Source: Plasmodiophora brassicae
Lineage: Eukaryota; Endomyxa; Phytomyxea; Plasmodiophorida; Plasmodiophoridae
Direction of reading: 5' to 3'
Assembly (NCBI GenBank): GCA_039704465.1
Contig: JASFAU010000005.1
Coordinates: 558,001-622,000, forward strand
DNA: 64,000 nucleotides
Both the position numbers and the translations under genes were made by a program. Shown here one piece after another: positions 1 to 10,289 of the stretch (the stretch's first letter is position 1; every line of letters begins with the position of its first letter). The notes beneath the pieces are model-generated. The model did not search any database. It saw only the letters and a list, made by a program, of their open reading frames with translations, and was not told the origin of the DNA.

Positions 1-2
1 AA

Positions 3-506
3 GTGTTCGACGAGACGCGAAGCCGTGTCATCCCTCGCTTTCTTGTGAATAAGAAGATCGCTGAAGGCGAATTGCGCCTGGAGCGCCACACGGGAGCTGG
101 GACGAGAGCGGCCACTGTCAGAGCACCACCGAAGAAGGGCGGACACGGCGGGCGCTGGACGTGGGAAGGGCAGTACACGTTGACCGAGCAGGAGGACTGC
201 CCAGCAGCTCTGGACAAGAACGATCCGAATTTCGTGGCGGAAGACGACCTCAAAACGGCGGCGCCAATCAACTCGGAGGGCCAGCCCCTGCCGTTGGATA
301 GCTATTCTGCATTGGGGATCTCGCCTCCGGAAGGTGAACTTGCAGAGGCTGGAGAGCAGGGCATCGGGGAAGAGGGTTCAGACGAATTTGAGCCCGAAGG
401 CGAAGGCGAGCGCGAAGGGGCCCAAGGTGACAAGGCGATGTCCTCGAAATCAAAGTCTTCCTCTGTGGACACCACGCAGGAAGCACCCGGCGTCCTTGCA
501 AAGTGA
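3..506 (+). CDS. 3' end of an acidic protein with a PKKGG-type linker (partial)
   Basis: Open from the window edge to a TGA at 504-506, so only the C-terminal 167 or so residues are present. Around residues 43-75 it reads PPKKGGHGGRWTWEG followed by KNDPNF. That resembles the PKKGGxGGKGxWG...DPNY linker of PDCD4/MA3-domain translation regulators; this is recall of a family pattern, not an alignment. The remainder is acidic low-complexity sequence (runs of E/G/D) ending in a Ser/Lys-rich tail. No catalytic motif is visible. The upstream part needed to name it lies outside the window, so the relationship to PDCD4-like proteins is tentative; it could equally be another RNA-binding protein with a Gly-rich linker. 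Confidence 0.6.
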   Translation: MFDETRSRVIPRFLVNKKIAEGELRLERHTGAGTRAATVRAPPKKGGHGGRWTWEGQYTLTEQEDCPAALDKNDPNFVAEDDLKTAAPINSEGQPLPLDSYSALGISPPEGELAEAGEQGIGEEGSDEFEPEGEGEREGAQGDKAMSSKSKSSSVDTTQEAPGVLAK

Positions 507-599
507 ACATTCCTGGGCCACCGGTCCCGGCATTCGCTGATCACTATAAATCATAAACTCTTCTTCACTGCCCAGCTGACAACTGTAGGTGCCTTGCAC

Positions 600-850
600 A
601 TGACGGCTACAAAGAAGAGACGCCGCTTCGGAACCTGTCTCTACTTGTGGAGGGTCTGCTGCTCCACCGCCCTGGATTCGGACGTCAATGCGGGTGAAAA
701 CGAAACAGGGACGGTGCTGCACTGCACGCGACCGCCTCCAATGGGGATACCTCTGTCGTACAGCTGATGCTGGATGCGTCCGGGGTCGACATCATCGCCC
801 GCAGCTGGCTGGTGAGAAGCACACGGCCGCAGAATTCGCTCGCCAGTTAC
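600..850 (+). pseudogene. Ankyrin-repeat remnant, frame disrupted
   Basis: The + strand reads DVNAGENETGTVLH in one frame and then, in a second frame from about 705, GAALHATASNGDTSVVQLML and ASGVDIIARSW, which fit the ankyrin consensus (GxTxLHxAAxxGHxxVVxxLLxxGAD). A third frame after 810 reads GEKHTAAEFARQ, also ankyrin-like. The three pieces overlap or abut without obvious introns, which suggests frameshifts in a decayed gene, or splicing that could not be resolved. The acyl-CoA-binding protein gene starts about 330 bp downstream. ACBP-ankyrin fusions (ACBD6 type) exist, but there the ankyrins follow the ACB domain; here they precede it, so this is either the tail of a separate gene or a rearranged fragment. 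The rest of 507-1176 shows only a short (TG)n run near 878-893. Confidence 0.4.
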
Positions 851-1176
851 CCTAGCGCGCCCAGGCTCCTGGGCCAGTGTGTGTGTGTGTGTGTAGAGGG
901 AGGTCGTCCTGATGTACGCGCTTCTACCGCGTCGAAATGTCATTCGTGGTGTGGAAAACCTCAAGTCTAGAGGTACCTATATTACCTACGCAGGCAGTGG
1001 GGTCTCTGCCCGCCCTTACGAGACGTCCGCCGGTGCTAAATTCGGGCGTGGCACTGGCAGGGCCAGGGTGGCAAAAGTTCCCCGATGATGATCCGTACGG
1101 CATCCGAGCGGCCAGTTTGCTGTTTGCACACGTCGGCTGTTGCTGGACGAGTAGTTGTCTTGCCGGTTGCTACCTG

Positions 1177-1596
1177 ATGACGATGGTGGGCCCTGACCTC
1201 GGGGGGAGGGCGACCTTGCTGCTGGGCCTATGCTGACAGATGCAATCGCGTAGGCGGATTTCGAGGCGGCTGCAGCCAAGGCGAAGACGTTCACCTCTCT
1301 GTCCAACGAGCAGATGTTGGATCTGTACAAGCACTACAAGCAGGCGACTGTCGGCGACTGTAACACCGGTATGCCCAACGATCGCCCGCGCATATGCGCC
1401 ATCTGATATGGCATCCAGATCGCCCAGGAATGTTCGACATGAAGGGTCGTGCCAAGTGGGATGCCTGTACTCGTCCGCGTGCGATCGTATCCGTCGCTGC
1501 CCACTCAATCGCACATGCCCTGCAGGGAACTCGGTCAAGGGCATGCCGCAGGAGGAAGCCAAAACGAAATACATCGCCGTCGTCAACAGCCTGTAG
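1177..1596 (+). CDS. Acyl-CoA-binding protein
   Basis: Binds long-chain acyl-CoA esters in the cytosol and supplies them to lipid metabolism. Four exons are read as 1177-1185, 1254-1368, 1419-1466 and 1526-1596. Spliced, they give an 80-odd residue protein of normal ACBP length containing DFEAAAAKAKT, the hallmark YKQATVGDCNTDRPGMFD, KGRAKWDAW and a final helix ending VVNSL. The Tyr/Lys ligand-binding residues of YKQATVGD and the Lys of KAKWDAW are present. Intron phases agree at every join (for example NT|D and DA|W). The first exon is only MTM and is the least certain; the branch site CTGAC at about 1232 supports it. A MITE begins 134 bp after the stop. Confidence 0.88.
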
Positions 1597-1730
1597 ACGT
1601 CCCGCGGACCCGGCTCACCCATTCCTTCCATCCAATACAACGTCGCGTGTCGTATCAGAACTTAACGCCCGTGTGTACGAGTGCAGCAGATACATCGTTC
1701 TCTCTATCAACGTGTCGAAATGTATCTTTA

Positions 1731-2078
1731 GAGCATCTCCACCGGTGATCCATATCCATATCTTTAACCGCGCAATTTATGGATTCCAGATTTGGTGAAA
1801 GGTAGGGGTTTCCCCAGCGGTGGCCGGGACACCAGTCAGTCTTTAAACGGGAGGGGTTGTCCGACGCCGGCGCGCAGTCCGTGGTGCGCTGTTCGCGGCG
1901 CGCTGTCCGCCATTTTGCTGTCCTCAAATCCGTTCCAGATCTGTTCAAATCTGCGACGGATTTAATGACGATCCATATCCGTTTATAGATATGGACAACG
2001 AGTGGGGTACAGATTCTCTATCATTATCATTAAATTTGCGGATATATATATGGATATGGATCACCGGTGGAGATGCTC
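1731..2078. mobile_element. PIF/Harbinger-like MITE with TTA target duplication
   Basis: A 348 bp non-coding element. Its left end GAGCATCTCCACCGGTGATC runs on into CATATCCATAT, and the right end is the reverse complement of this over more than 30 bp, followed by imperfectly matching subterminal sequence. TTA lies immediately outside both ends (1728-1730 and 2079-2081). A 3 bp TTA duplication and a TIR beginning GAGCATCTCC are typical of PIF/Harbinger (Tourist-type) MITEs. The interior has no ORF worth naming. It sits 70 bp upstream of the DnaJ gene start, so it probably contributes to that gene's promoter or 5' leader. Confidence 0.85.
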
Positions 2079-2147
2079 TTAGAAGCGCGCGCATCAAAGC
2101 TTTGCCCTCGGTGCGGATTTTTGCGCCAGGCGTCTGGTCATTTGCCG

Positions 2148-4237
2148 ATGGCGAAGAAGAAGGACTCCGGGATCGGCGTCTTCCCCGTCGACCAGCAGGG
2201 GTCGGCGCGGCAGTCGTCCCCCGGCGATGGGAACGCGTCCAGGAACGGGTCGCCGGCGGACGGCGGTTCGGCCCGGGCGCGACATCAGAAACGTGGCGGC
2301 CGGGGCGATGGCAATGCGTCTGCGTCGCCGCCCGATGGTGGCTCGGCGAAAGCAAAGCACCACAAGCGCGGCAGGACGGGCCGGAAATCGGGCGTGCCAA
2401 ATTACGTTATCGCCATCGTGGTTGCCATCGTCGCGATGGCACTGCTCAAGTACGCAGGCGAGCAAGACCGCTCCTGGGGGAGCCTGCACTCCCAAGGTAC
2501 GTTCGTTGGTGATCGCAAATGCCAAATTGTGCCGTTCGTGACGACCAATGCAGAAACGTCGTCAACATCACATTATGAGGCGCTGGGCGTACAGCGCACA
2601 GCGACTGTGAAAGAGATCCGGTCAGCGTATAAGGTTCTGGCGAAGAAGTATCACCCGGATAACGTCAAGACCGGCTGCGCCGACTGCAAGGACAAGTTCG
2701 AGGCAATCACGGCCGCCTACCAAGGTAACCACCCCGTCGGTCCGGTATCGCGGGCGGCCCTCACCCGCGTTCGGCACAGTTCTGTCCGACCCGCTGTCGA
2801 GGGAGGCGTACGATTCGGTCGATGCCGACCTGAAGCTGATCCAGTCCGAGTCGCTGCAGATTGACCTGTCGAACTACGCCTCTGTGCTGGCTGCAAACCA
2901 GCCCGTTGTCCTCGTGCAGGTCTACAACGACTGGGATCACGAGAGCATCGCGTTTTCGCAACTCTGGGAGCGAGCAGGTTCGTTGCACAGTTTGTATCGT
3001 TGATGACACGTCGTGATTCTGTGGCTGTGCAGTCGAAAAGCTCGGTTCGTATATTCTGTTTGGACGCGTCCACGAACAGAAGGATGCGCGCGTCGTCTCC
3101 ACAATTATTCCGGTCCGGATTCGGCTTCTACCTGCACTGGCGCTGTTCATCAAGGGCCAATTCCAACGACTGATCCCGATTCCGCCGACATACGCTGAGA
3201 TGAACAAGCAACTGGTTGCCGCGTATCCGGATAAGGTGACGGTCCTTTCATCGGTTGACGCCATCCGGACATTTCTGTCGGGACATGGCCATAGGCGGGT
3301 TGTTGTCTTCACTGTAAGTGCCCCGTCATTATCGCTGGTCCGCTCCTCTAATGGGGTCATCGCAGCCAAAAGGGCAGGCATCGATGCGTCTGAAGCACGC
3401 CGCATTGCTGCTCGACGGTGCTCTCGAAATCGGAGTGACTTCAGTCAAGCCTACAATTGTGCACACGGAGCTAAAGGTAGCGGGTAAACCGACGACGACA
3501 AACCTGATCCTGTTCAATGGTTCGGGTCGCATTCAACGCTCATGTCATTGCCCGTCCTCATGGTTGGCCGTCGCGCAGGTGATCGGTCCCCTCTCTGGCA
3601 ACCGATCGAGGATTCAAGTGACCTTCTGCCGCTTCTGCGCCTGCATCTTGCCCAGTCCGTCGTTAGTCTCAGCAGCGCGTGGCAGTACCACGGTGTCTGT
3701 CGCGCCCACATCGATTGCATCTTTCTTGTCAAGTGCTCTGGTGGATCCCGGGGCTCACAGATTACGGATGCGGCGTTCGCGGCGGCGTCAGAGAACCTTC
3801 GCCGTCGAAAGTTGCAAGTGGAGCAACGGCCCGCTCAGTTCATTACCGTTGATGTATCCCAGGTTCCTGCGATGAAGGCACTGTGCCAAGATGCCGAAGA
3901 GAAGACTGATCACACTGTTGTCGCCATCAGAGACCACCAGTCGATGGTTGTCGCGACTGGTGTCCACGACGAAGCTGGTCTCCGGCAGTGGCTGAAAGAT
4001 GTCGAGGAACGTCGACACGAATTGGGCATTCGACCAGCACCGACCTTTTACGGGGAGCGCCCGGCCGACTGGTTGTACCGGTGGGCAATCGGGATCGCTC
4101 TCACCGTTGTCCTATGTGCTGCCGTATATGTTGCCATCGAGACCGGATTCGTCCTCGTCTTCACTGTTGTCATCATGATCGGAACGGTCCTGTCACAGCT
4201 GGACTGGGTTCCTCAACTCCTGAATGTTTTCAAATGA
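2148..4237 (+). CDS. Membrane-anchored DnaJ protein with thioredoxin-like region (DNAJC16-like)
   Basis: Hsp70 co-chaperone, probably in the ER membrane. Exons read as 2148-2724, 2780-2977, 3033-3313, 3366-3519 and 3579-4237. After a Gly/Ser/Lys-rich N terminus there is a membrane segment (YVIAIVVAIVAMALLKYA), then a J domain (HYEALGV ... KKYHPDN ... FEAITAAYQ|VLSDPLSREAYD) whose HPD motif is intact and which is completed only when the first intron is removed. The middle exons have a thioredoxin-fold look (VVLVQVYNDWDHE; VEKLGSYILFGRV) without a CxxC, as in DNAJC16. Two hydrophobic stretches near the C terminus (WAIGIALTVVLCAAVYVAI and GFVLVFTVVIMIGTVL) would anchor it. The ATG at 2148 is the first that leaves the membrane segment and J domain in frame; an upstream in-frame ATG (2067) lies within the MITE. 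Confidence 0.82.
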
Positions 4238-4403
4238 CGACGCGTGCCGTAGCCTTCTATACCTCAATCTGCCCAGCTCATTCATGTTTCGAACCATAAA
4301 CACCTGTGTGTAGCCACGCTCGGAATGCTCCAAATGGATTACGATTGGACCGAGTCGGTCTGGTGAATTACGGCTGCGGGTTTATGTACACTTTGGACGT
4401 TCG

Positions 4404-5363
4404 TTAACGTGGAGTCCATCCTGGGTATAACGAGACAAACAGCCCAACAATGAACTTCTCGACGACCTGGACGGGGCCTGACGCGGCACCAGGAGGGCAG
4501 TTAGCAATCGTACATGGTGGCGACAGCGCAACACCTACCGGTATCAGGGCGAACACGAGCACCAGCCTCGTCGGGTACATCGGGCCGCACTGGTGCATCG
4601 TCAGCCAACGGTTCAAACCCATCATTGAGGACAGCGCGTCCAAGCGCCACTTGATACACGTATATCACAACGGCGGCGACACACAACGTCATCAGCCTGT
4701 GGATATCGTGTGTCGGACATGAGAGGACGTTCAGACACGCACGCTCGGTCGATACCTGAACATCGACCCGTCGTGCCCAATCAACAATATCATAAATAGG
4801 AGCTTGCCCGCAAGTTGAATGTCAACCAGAGCTGCGACCCGGTGAAGAGCGCCTGGCTGCGGCCGTTCAGGTGCAGCAGCAGCAACTTCACCGGGACCTG
4901 TAGCAGGCTCGGCAGATCCCATGACAGGAGAGCCAAACGGGATTATGCTGGGCATAGGCGGTGTTGTTCCGGGAGGCCCCACGAAAGTGGAGATCCTCTG
5001 TACGTATCCATGTCAAGCGGCTCGAACAGCGAATGGGGACGGGCGCGACAAACCTGGTCGCGATCAAGGTCAATGAAGTCCACGAGCGAATCGCCGCCCG
5101 ATAGCAACTTGCCATGGTAAACCAGCCTACTCGCATTGATGCCGTGCTCTGCATCGAGCATACGCTGTGTGCATCAAATCAGCATGGGTCCACAACGATA
5201 GCAGCAGCCGTCGCCGTACCCGCAGGTCGCCGACGGTGCGTGACGGTTCAATCGTCACCCTCAGGTCGGGATGCAGGCCGAACGCATTGACGAACACGAC
5301 GTCGATCGGGTCAGCCGTCCCGCGACGCACCCACGCCGCATGCCTTCTTCCGTCATCAGCCAT
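4404..5363 (-). CDS. Ubiquitin-like membrane protein (HERPUD/TMUB/DSC3-like)
   Basis: Five exons on the complement: 5363-5220, 5164-5054, 4997-4768, 4696-4539 and 4477-4404. The N-terminal 85 or so residues read as a ubiquitin-like fold (VFVNAFGLHPDLRVTIEPSRTVGDLRRML...INASRLVYHGKLLSGGDSLVDF), completed across intron 1. A Pro-rich stretch (GPPGTTPPMPSIIPFGSPV), a hydrophobic segment (LAGKLLFMILLI) and another membrane helix (LMTLCVAAVVIYVYQVAL) follow. The protein ends VVEKFIVGLFVSLYPGWTPR. UBL plus C-terminal helices is the layout of HERP, TMUB and the fungal Dsc3 subunit, all linked to ER-associated degradation. Which of these it corresponds to cannot be decided by eye. It is divergent from the RUS gene. 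Confidence 0.7.
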
Positions 5364-5915
5364 GGCCTATCTACCGTGCACTTCCGGCCAGCACGATAAT
5401 ATGGCCGATGACCAGCCGCTCGTTCCTCGCCGGAGCCGGAACATTCCCCGCAAAAAACAACAAACAGGTGACGTCACTGAAATTTCGGAAGCGTCCATAC
5501 GTACCTAGAGCAGCAGCCACGGTCGCTGATTCAGTGTGTCGTTGCTGTTAACAAGTCCAGTTCCCAGCCTGTGTTCTCGCAATAAGCTGCGTTACGATTT
5601 CATACAACCATATGATACACACATCATACGTGACGCGCAGGGAGAACTGGCATCTGACACGGGGCGATAAAATGCTCCAGGCAACGCACGGCGACGACAC
5701 GTTCGACACACGCTGGCCGACCCTGCGTTCCAGGGATCGACCAAGCGGTGTATTATTTGGCCGGCCGCGTCGGAGCGGTCGCAGGAGCCCGCTGGAAACT
5801 GCGTCGTGGCCCGCAGCTGGCTGCAGCTGCAGGAGGACGGAGAGCGGCCCGGTACGGCCAGTCAGTTAGCTGCACGGCCGCAGCGCCCGCGTCCCGTCGC
5901 GCCCGTCGCCCCGCA
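5364..5915. other. Divergent intergenic region
   Basis: About 550 bp between the start codons of the UBL protein (minus) and the RUS protein (plus). Short ORFs run through it on both strands but none shows a domain or a sensible splice pattern. It presumably holds both promoters and leaders. No TATA element or repeat stands out. Confidence 0.5.
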
Positions 5916-7635
5916 ATGCTGTCGCAATGGGCGCGCTCGTGGCAGACCGCGAAGCTGCCGACGCCGCGGGTCATACTGGCGGGGCGACGGCGCCGCCCGG
6001 ATCCGCCGCCCGTTGTCCTGGCCAGGCAGTCGGACGATGCCGAGTACACGTCCGACCGGCGTGGCAACCTCGTCGCCAGGCGCCCGTGGAAGCTGGCGAA
6101 CCTGTTCGACAGGGGGACGGGGGTCGTTAAACATCTGCTGCCCGACATGTACCCGGCCAGCGGTACGTGGTCGACATGTGGGTGATTACACACGCTCAGA
6201 ACGTCGTCCGCCAGTGCCGTCGAACTATATGGACTATACGAAATGGCAGGTCGTGGCGTCGACGCTGTCATCGTGCATCGGAGGTCCGGTTCCGCAATGG
6301 CAACGCTTGCTGTGTGGGCGAATCTTATACAAGGGACTGCTGCAGTCCTGTCGACGCAGGCCTTGCTGGTCGCGGTCGGGGTCGGCACGGCCGCCGTCCC
6401 AGTGTCGGCGGCGCTGAACTGGGTCATCAAGGACGGCCTGGGCCAGTTCGGCGGCGTCGTGTTCGGGTCGCTGGTCGGGAACAAGTTCGATAGCGAACCC
6501 AAACGATGGCGGGTCGTATCGTGTAATGTCGCCGTGCACGTTTGCCTCCCTTGACTGTGCTTGCTGACTCGTTTGCCGGGCCAAGCGGTTGCACTTGACG
6601 CCGCGTCGCTGATCGAAATCTTAACTGTCACGGCGCCTCACCTGTTTCTGCCGCTGGCTGCTCTGGCGAACATTGGCAAGAACGTCAGCTGGCTGGCGAA
6701 CAGCGCGGCCAAAGCAGGTCGGTTGTACCGCTTGTCACGCGAAGCGTTGAGCTCGTCTCAGGCGTCCCAGGCATACATCGCACGTTCATGGTGCGGGAGA
6801 ATCTGGCCGACATTACGGCCAAGGCGAACGCGCAGCAGACCATGGCGGGCGTCCTCGGCATGCTGTGCGGTATAGCCCTGTCCAAGGCGCTAGGGACAGG
6901 CGTCGCTGAGATCCTGCCCGTCTTCGCCGTGCTTTCCTGCCTGCACATGGCCGCGGTCACTCGTTCACTGCGAACGATCAAGGTCCCGACGTTGTCGTTG
7001 CAACGAACCGAGCGGCTGGCCTTGCAGTACATTGGGATTGCCGACCGCCCCGGCCTTCTCATGACGCCAGCGGAGCTTGCCCAGCACGAGAACTTTGTCC
7101 TTCCTTACCGGTCGCCATTGCAGGCGTCGACGACCGTCGTTGGGCCACCGCTACACCGTCTCGTCCAGTCCTTATCGTTGATGCAAACGCTTCTGGACAT
7201 GCAGGGCCCGTACCCGAAGTACGTATGCGCCGGGTCGACCGGTAGTGAATCGTACCAAGGCTGACTCCTGCCAGGTTCCTTGTCAACATCGTACAGCAAT
7301 GTGGCCGGAAGCCTGCTGTCGGATTCATCATGCTGGAGGATGCCGGCCGCGTTGACGTCATCGAGGTAGGCATATCGTTCACTGGCCTGCTGCTGCGTAT
7401 ATATGTGAACGTGGACGTGCTGTAGGCGTTCCTGCAAGTAACGTGGATCCGGAAGCAGATTGAGACAGGGGCTCGGCCTGATCTGGATTTAATCCGGGCC
7501 GGCGTGGTGTACGCCAGAGAGAACGCGCCTGAGTTCATTGACCGGCTGGCGCGCAGCTCCTGGAACGTCCAGAGTGTATTTATCGACACGGGTCGTAGAC
7601 GGTTAACGTTGCTCCAAAGGGTGCACGCTGAGTAG
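5916..7635 (+). CDS. RUS family protein (DUF647, root UVB sensitive/RUSF1-like)
   Basis: Membrane-associated protein of the DUF647 family, known from plant RUS1/RUS2 and animal RUSF1; biochemical role not firmly established. Seven exons: 5916-6162, 6215-6283, 6346-6522, 6586-6717, 6771-7233, 7275-7365 and 7426-7635. Family landmarks appear in order across the joins: DMYPASVPSNYMDYTKWQ, GVLSTQALLVAVGVG, LNWVIKDGLGQFGGVVFG, NKFDSEPKRWR, then a hydrophobic region and NLADITAKANAQQTMAG, and a C-terminal IMLEDAGRVDVIEA|FLQ. The donor of exon 5 is the least certain join (7233 chosen because it keeps GFLVNIVQQ in frame). The ATG at 5916 is the only one preceding the conserved core in this frame. Length about 460 residues, typical for the family. 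Confidence 0.85.
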
Positions 7636-7639
7636 GACA

Positions 7640-8630
7640 CCCCTTATATACACGGGCCCGCATCGTTACGTGTGTCATTTCCTGTGCCATCTTGTAGCAA
7701 GCTCCTTCGGGTTTCTGGAAATCGAACGCCAAGTTCCTGCAGAACGGCGGTGTCGGCGGCAGACTATAGTTTGATCGACCCCAGTCAGCCACAGTGAACG
7801 AATCACTTCCTGACACGCCAAATGCAGGTGCCTGAGTCCTGACTGGCACCATGCATGGCCGAGTCGCGGTTCGCAACGCATGGCTGGACCCTTTCTTGTC
7901 GAAGCTCCCGCGTCGCGAAGGCACTACCTACAGGAGTCCATCAACCATGCTCTTTGTCTGACCTACAATACACGTCGGCATCGGTGCTGCGTACCCATCG
8001 AAACAACGAACTGGGGGAAAGCGCCTAAACAAATGCAGCAGCGGTCAGGTTTAAAGGGACTGTACATTCGCGTCGCGATCTGTGCATCACGTGTGTGCGA
8101 AGCCACCGCAGCTCGTCCTGCAGTGAGGCGCCTCTGCAAAGTTGCCAGTTAGGCGAATGAACAAACGGACGGTGATAGACGGGCGCGTACACGTGTTGAA
8201 GGTGGCCGATCATTTCATCTTTGTGTTTAATCCCTGCCTTGGCGGTTGAAAGTAAGACGCTCAGCCCACGTATCCAGATCAATCCATCGACGGCACCCTT
8301 ACGTTGTTCTAACGTTACCGACCCAGCTGGCACAGCAATGATAGTGCAGACATGGGCATTCCTCAACCTTGCCACAGGACCCCGTCCATGTGCCTGGGGT
8401 TCCAAATATCAAGAGTTGGCTGGTCACCGCGCCATGGATGCATCCATTACCGCACCTGTCCGACTGCCTTCCATCCTTTCTTCTACGCTGAGCATCCAAC
8501 CGTGCCGTCAGGAGGAGAGGCTACAGTAGAGCCGCTGGATGGTCTGCGATTCTGGGCTGTTGCCGAAATGTCGCGTTGTTATTGAACTGAATTGACTTCG
8601 GTGATGTTCATGAACTCGCTGCTACTGATG
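7640..8630 (-). CDS. Possible multi-exon gene, unresolved
   Basis: Minus-strand frames hold protein-like stretches separated by plausible GT-AG introns: LDIWNPRHMDGVLWQ near 8400, AGIKHKDEMIGHLQHVYAPV through LCRGASLQDELRWLRTH near 8250-8090, and VSGSDSFTVADWGRSNYSLP through FCRNLAFDFQKPEGACYKMA near 7800-7690. The same DNA also has a protein-like + strand stretch (GRVHVLKVADHFIFVFNPCL near 8180), so strand is not certain. I do not recognise a family. Exons and start are not defined; the span is a bracket around the protein-like pieces. It would be convergent with the RUS gene, whose stop is at 7635. Confidence 0.3.
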
Positions 8631-8895
8631 TTGTACAAATCTATTGTAGTTTGGATGGGGGGTCGGACCCCGGAGGGGCTGCCTACGTATCGCTTGCGCG
8701 AATCAGACCCGACGTAGTTCAAACCCGAAGTTAGACGTTGATGTTAGGCCTGTGGAAATGGACCCGAGTCCGGCGTTTCCACGAACAATGGGTACGGCTG
8801 GAGCCATATCGTTATTAGACGGCCATCGACGGCAATTACGGAGCCATGCGCCGGTTAGGTAAACTGGCGGGAGATGAGGAAAATTCGCACACAGA

Positions 8896-9129
8896 GCTCC
8901 TGAAACCTGGGAGCAAAGTTTAAGGTCGAGGCGGTAAACGCCGATCGGCAACGTGCAGGTACAGGCCAAGCCCAAGTGAGCTGGCGAGACATGCGGACAA
9001 CCCGTATAAGAAGCTCCTGAAAACAGGGGAGCAAGGATTAAGGTCGAGGCGGTAAACGCCGACCAGCAAAGAGAAGGTACAGGCCAGGTTCAAGTGAACG
9101 CGTGACCCATCGATTATTAAGCCCAGACT
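8896..9129. repeat. Two tandem copies of a 117 bp unit
   Basis: GCTCCTGAAA...GGAGCAA followed by TTAAGGTCGAGGCGGTAAAC starts at 8896 and again at 9013, exactly 117 bp later, with further matches to GGTACAGGCCA. Copies differ by scattered substitutions. No coding frame persists through both. The wider 8640-9640 stretch is otherwise featureless apart from short repeated phrases such as AACGACTCC.AACGT near 9288-9318. Confidence 0.7.
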
Positions 9130-9641
9130 CAAGCTCCAAGATGGAGAACGCAGGATGCCCATCGGCAACTAACGTGGCAAACGTATCGTCCAACGTTCCA
9201 GCGCCGGTGGTCCTATGCAACGAGTTCAGTATCAGTTCCCAGACTGGATCACATTTGTTCTGAAAGTGATCCAGGCTGGCCTTGACAACGACTCCAACGT
9301 ACAACGACTCCGACGTAGCGACGGCAGCAGGAACGGTATGTAGACAAAACCGGGAGTGTGATATCATTCGGCATTCTTGCGCGGGTGTGCCTATGCGACC
9401 AGTGAGAATCGACTCAGGTGGCATTGCGCGAATTGCACACGGGATATGGGCGCGCGCAGGGCCTGCCTCGACAACGCCTCCAACGTCAGCACGGGCGTGG
9501 CCGTTACGTCGACAGGATGATCAGGTCTGGGAGAATATCGTCAGCGTATTCGGCAACAAACGACACGTACCAGATTGGCTTGCATATCGCGAGTCCCTGT
9601 GAACGAAGCCCACTAAGTAGGCCGTCAGATCAGATCAGAAC

Positions 9642-10126
9642 TTGGCGCCTGTACGAACCTCGATGCGGCATGCCGTCGCGTTACGCGATTACACTCCATT
9701 CGTTAACGCATTCACAGCTCTGGAGCGGCTTGTCGAGCGGACGCGGCGTCCCTGCGTCGACACCTGTGCACAGCCGACAGGAGTGAGTGCAACCGCCAAT
9801 GAGCTGCGCACCTACCTGAGCCTGTCGATCTGCAGCACGATGAAGAGACGACGAAGGGAACACCGATGTGCCAACGTGGGCACCCTGTTCACGGACGCTG
9901 CTCAACAGGTGATGACGTAAGTTGGAGCAACCTTGGAACTTGTTTCTAATTGATTTCGCTATCTTGCAGAACATATTGTTGCACGTCGAGACATGACGCC
10001 TGTCAGACAGCGTACCTGGCATTCAACCTCAGTTCGTTGAAACCATCTCGAACAGTGCTGACAATGAATAAGCATTTACCTGCGCCGGGCACTCTCAGCG
10101 ACGCAGCATTCGCTCATCAGCGTTGA
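9642..10126 (+). CDS. Possible two-exon small gene of unknown function
   Basis: A reading frame from 9642 (GTG-type start; first ATG at 9663) runs to 9916, where GTAAGTTGG matches a strong donor; a pyrimidine-rich tract ends in TTGCAG at 9969, and exon 2 (9970-10126) continues in phase to a TGA. The product would contain LFTDAAQQVMT|TYCCTSRHDACQT. No domain is recognised. The good intron is the only real support; the surrounding 8.6-10.3 kb is repeat-rich and this could be a decayed gene. Confidence 0.22.
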
Positions 10127-10289
10127 TGTACACGAGACTTGTCCGCGTAGATCAGCTTGTGCTGCGAGTTGCGCCAGACGTACCGGACCTCAACGATAGT
10201 GTGGCCAACAGGAAATCATGGGTGACGTCGTTGACAGATATGAACAATGATGCACGAGCCTCCTCCATGTTTGATCCGGTGACGAGGGC

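Noticed and set aside
878..893. (TG)n run near 880 and the similar runs at 11887-11902 and 62708-62727
   Set aside because: Ordinary microsatellites; the latter two correspond because they lie in copies of the same dispersed repeat.
5753..6631. 292-codon minus-strand ORF opposite the RUS gene
   Set aside because: Shadow ORF; the + strand carries family motifs joined by proper introns.
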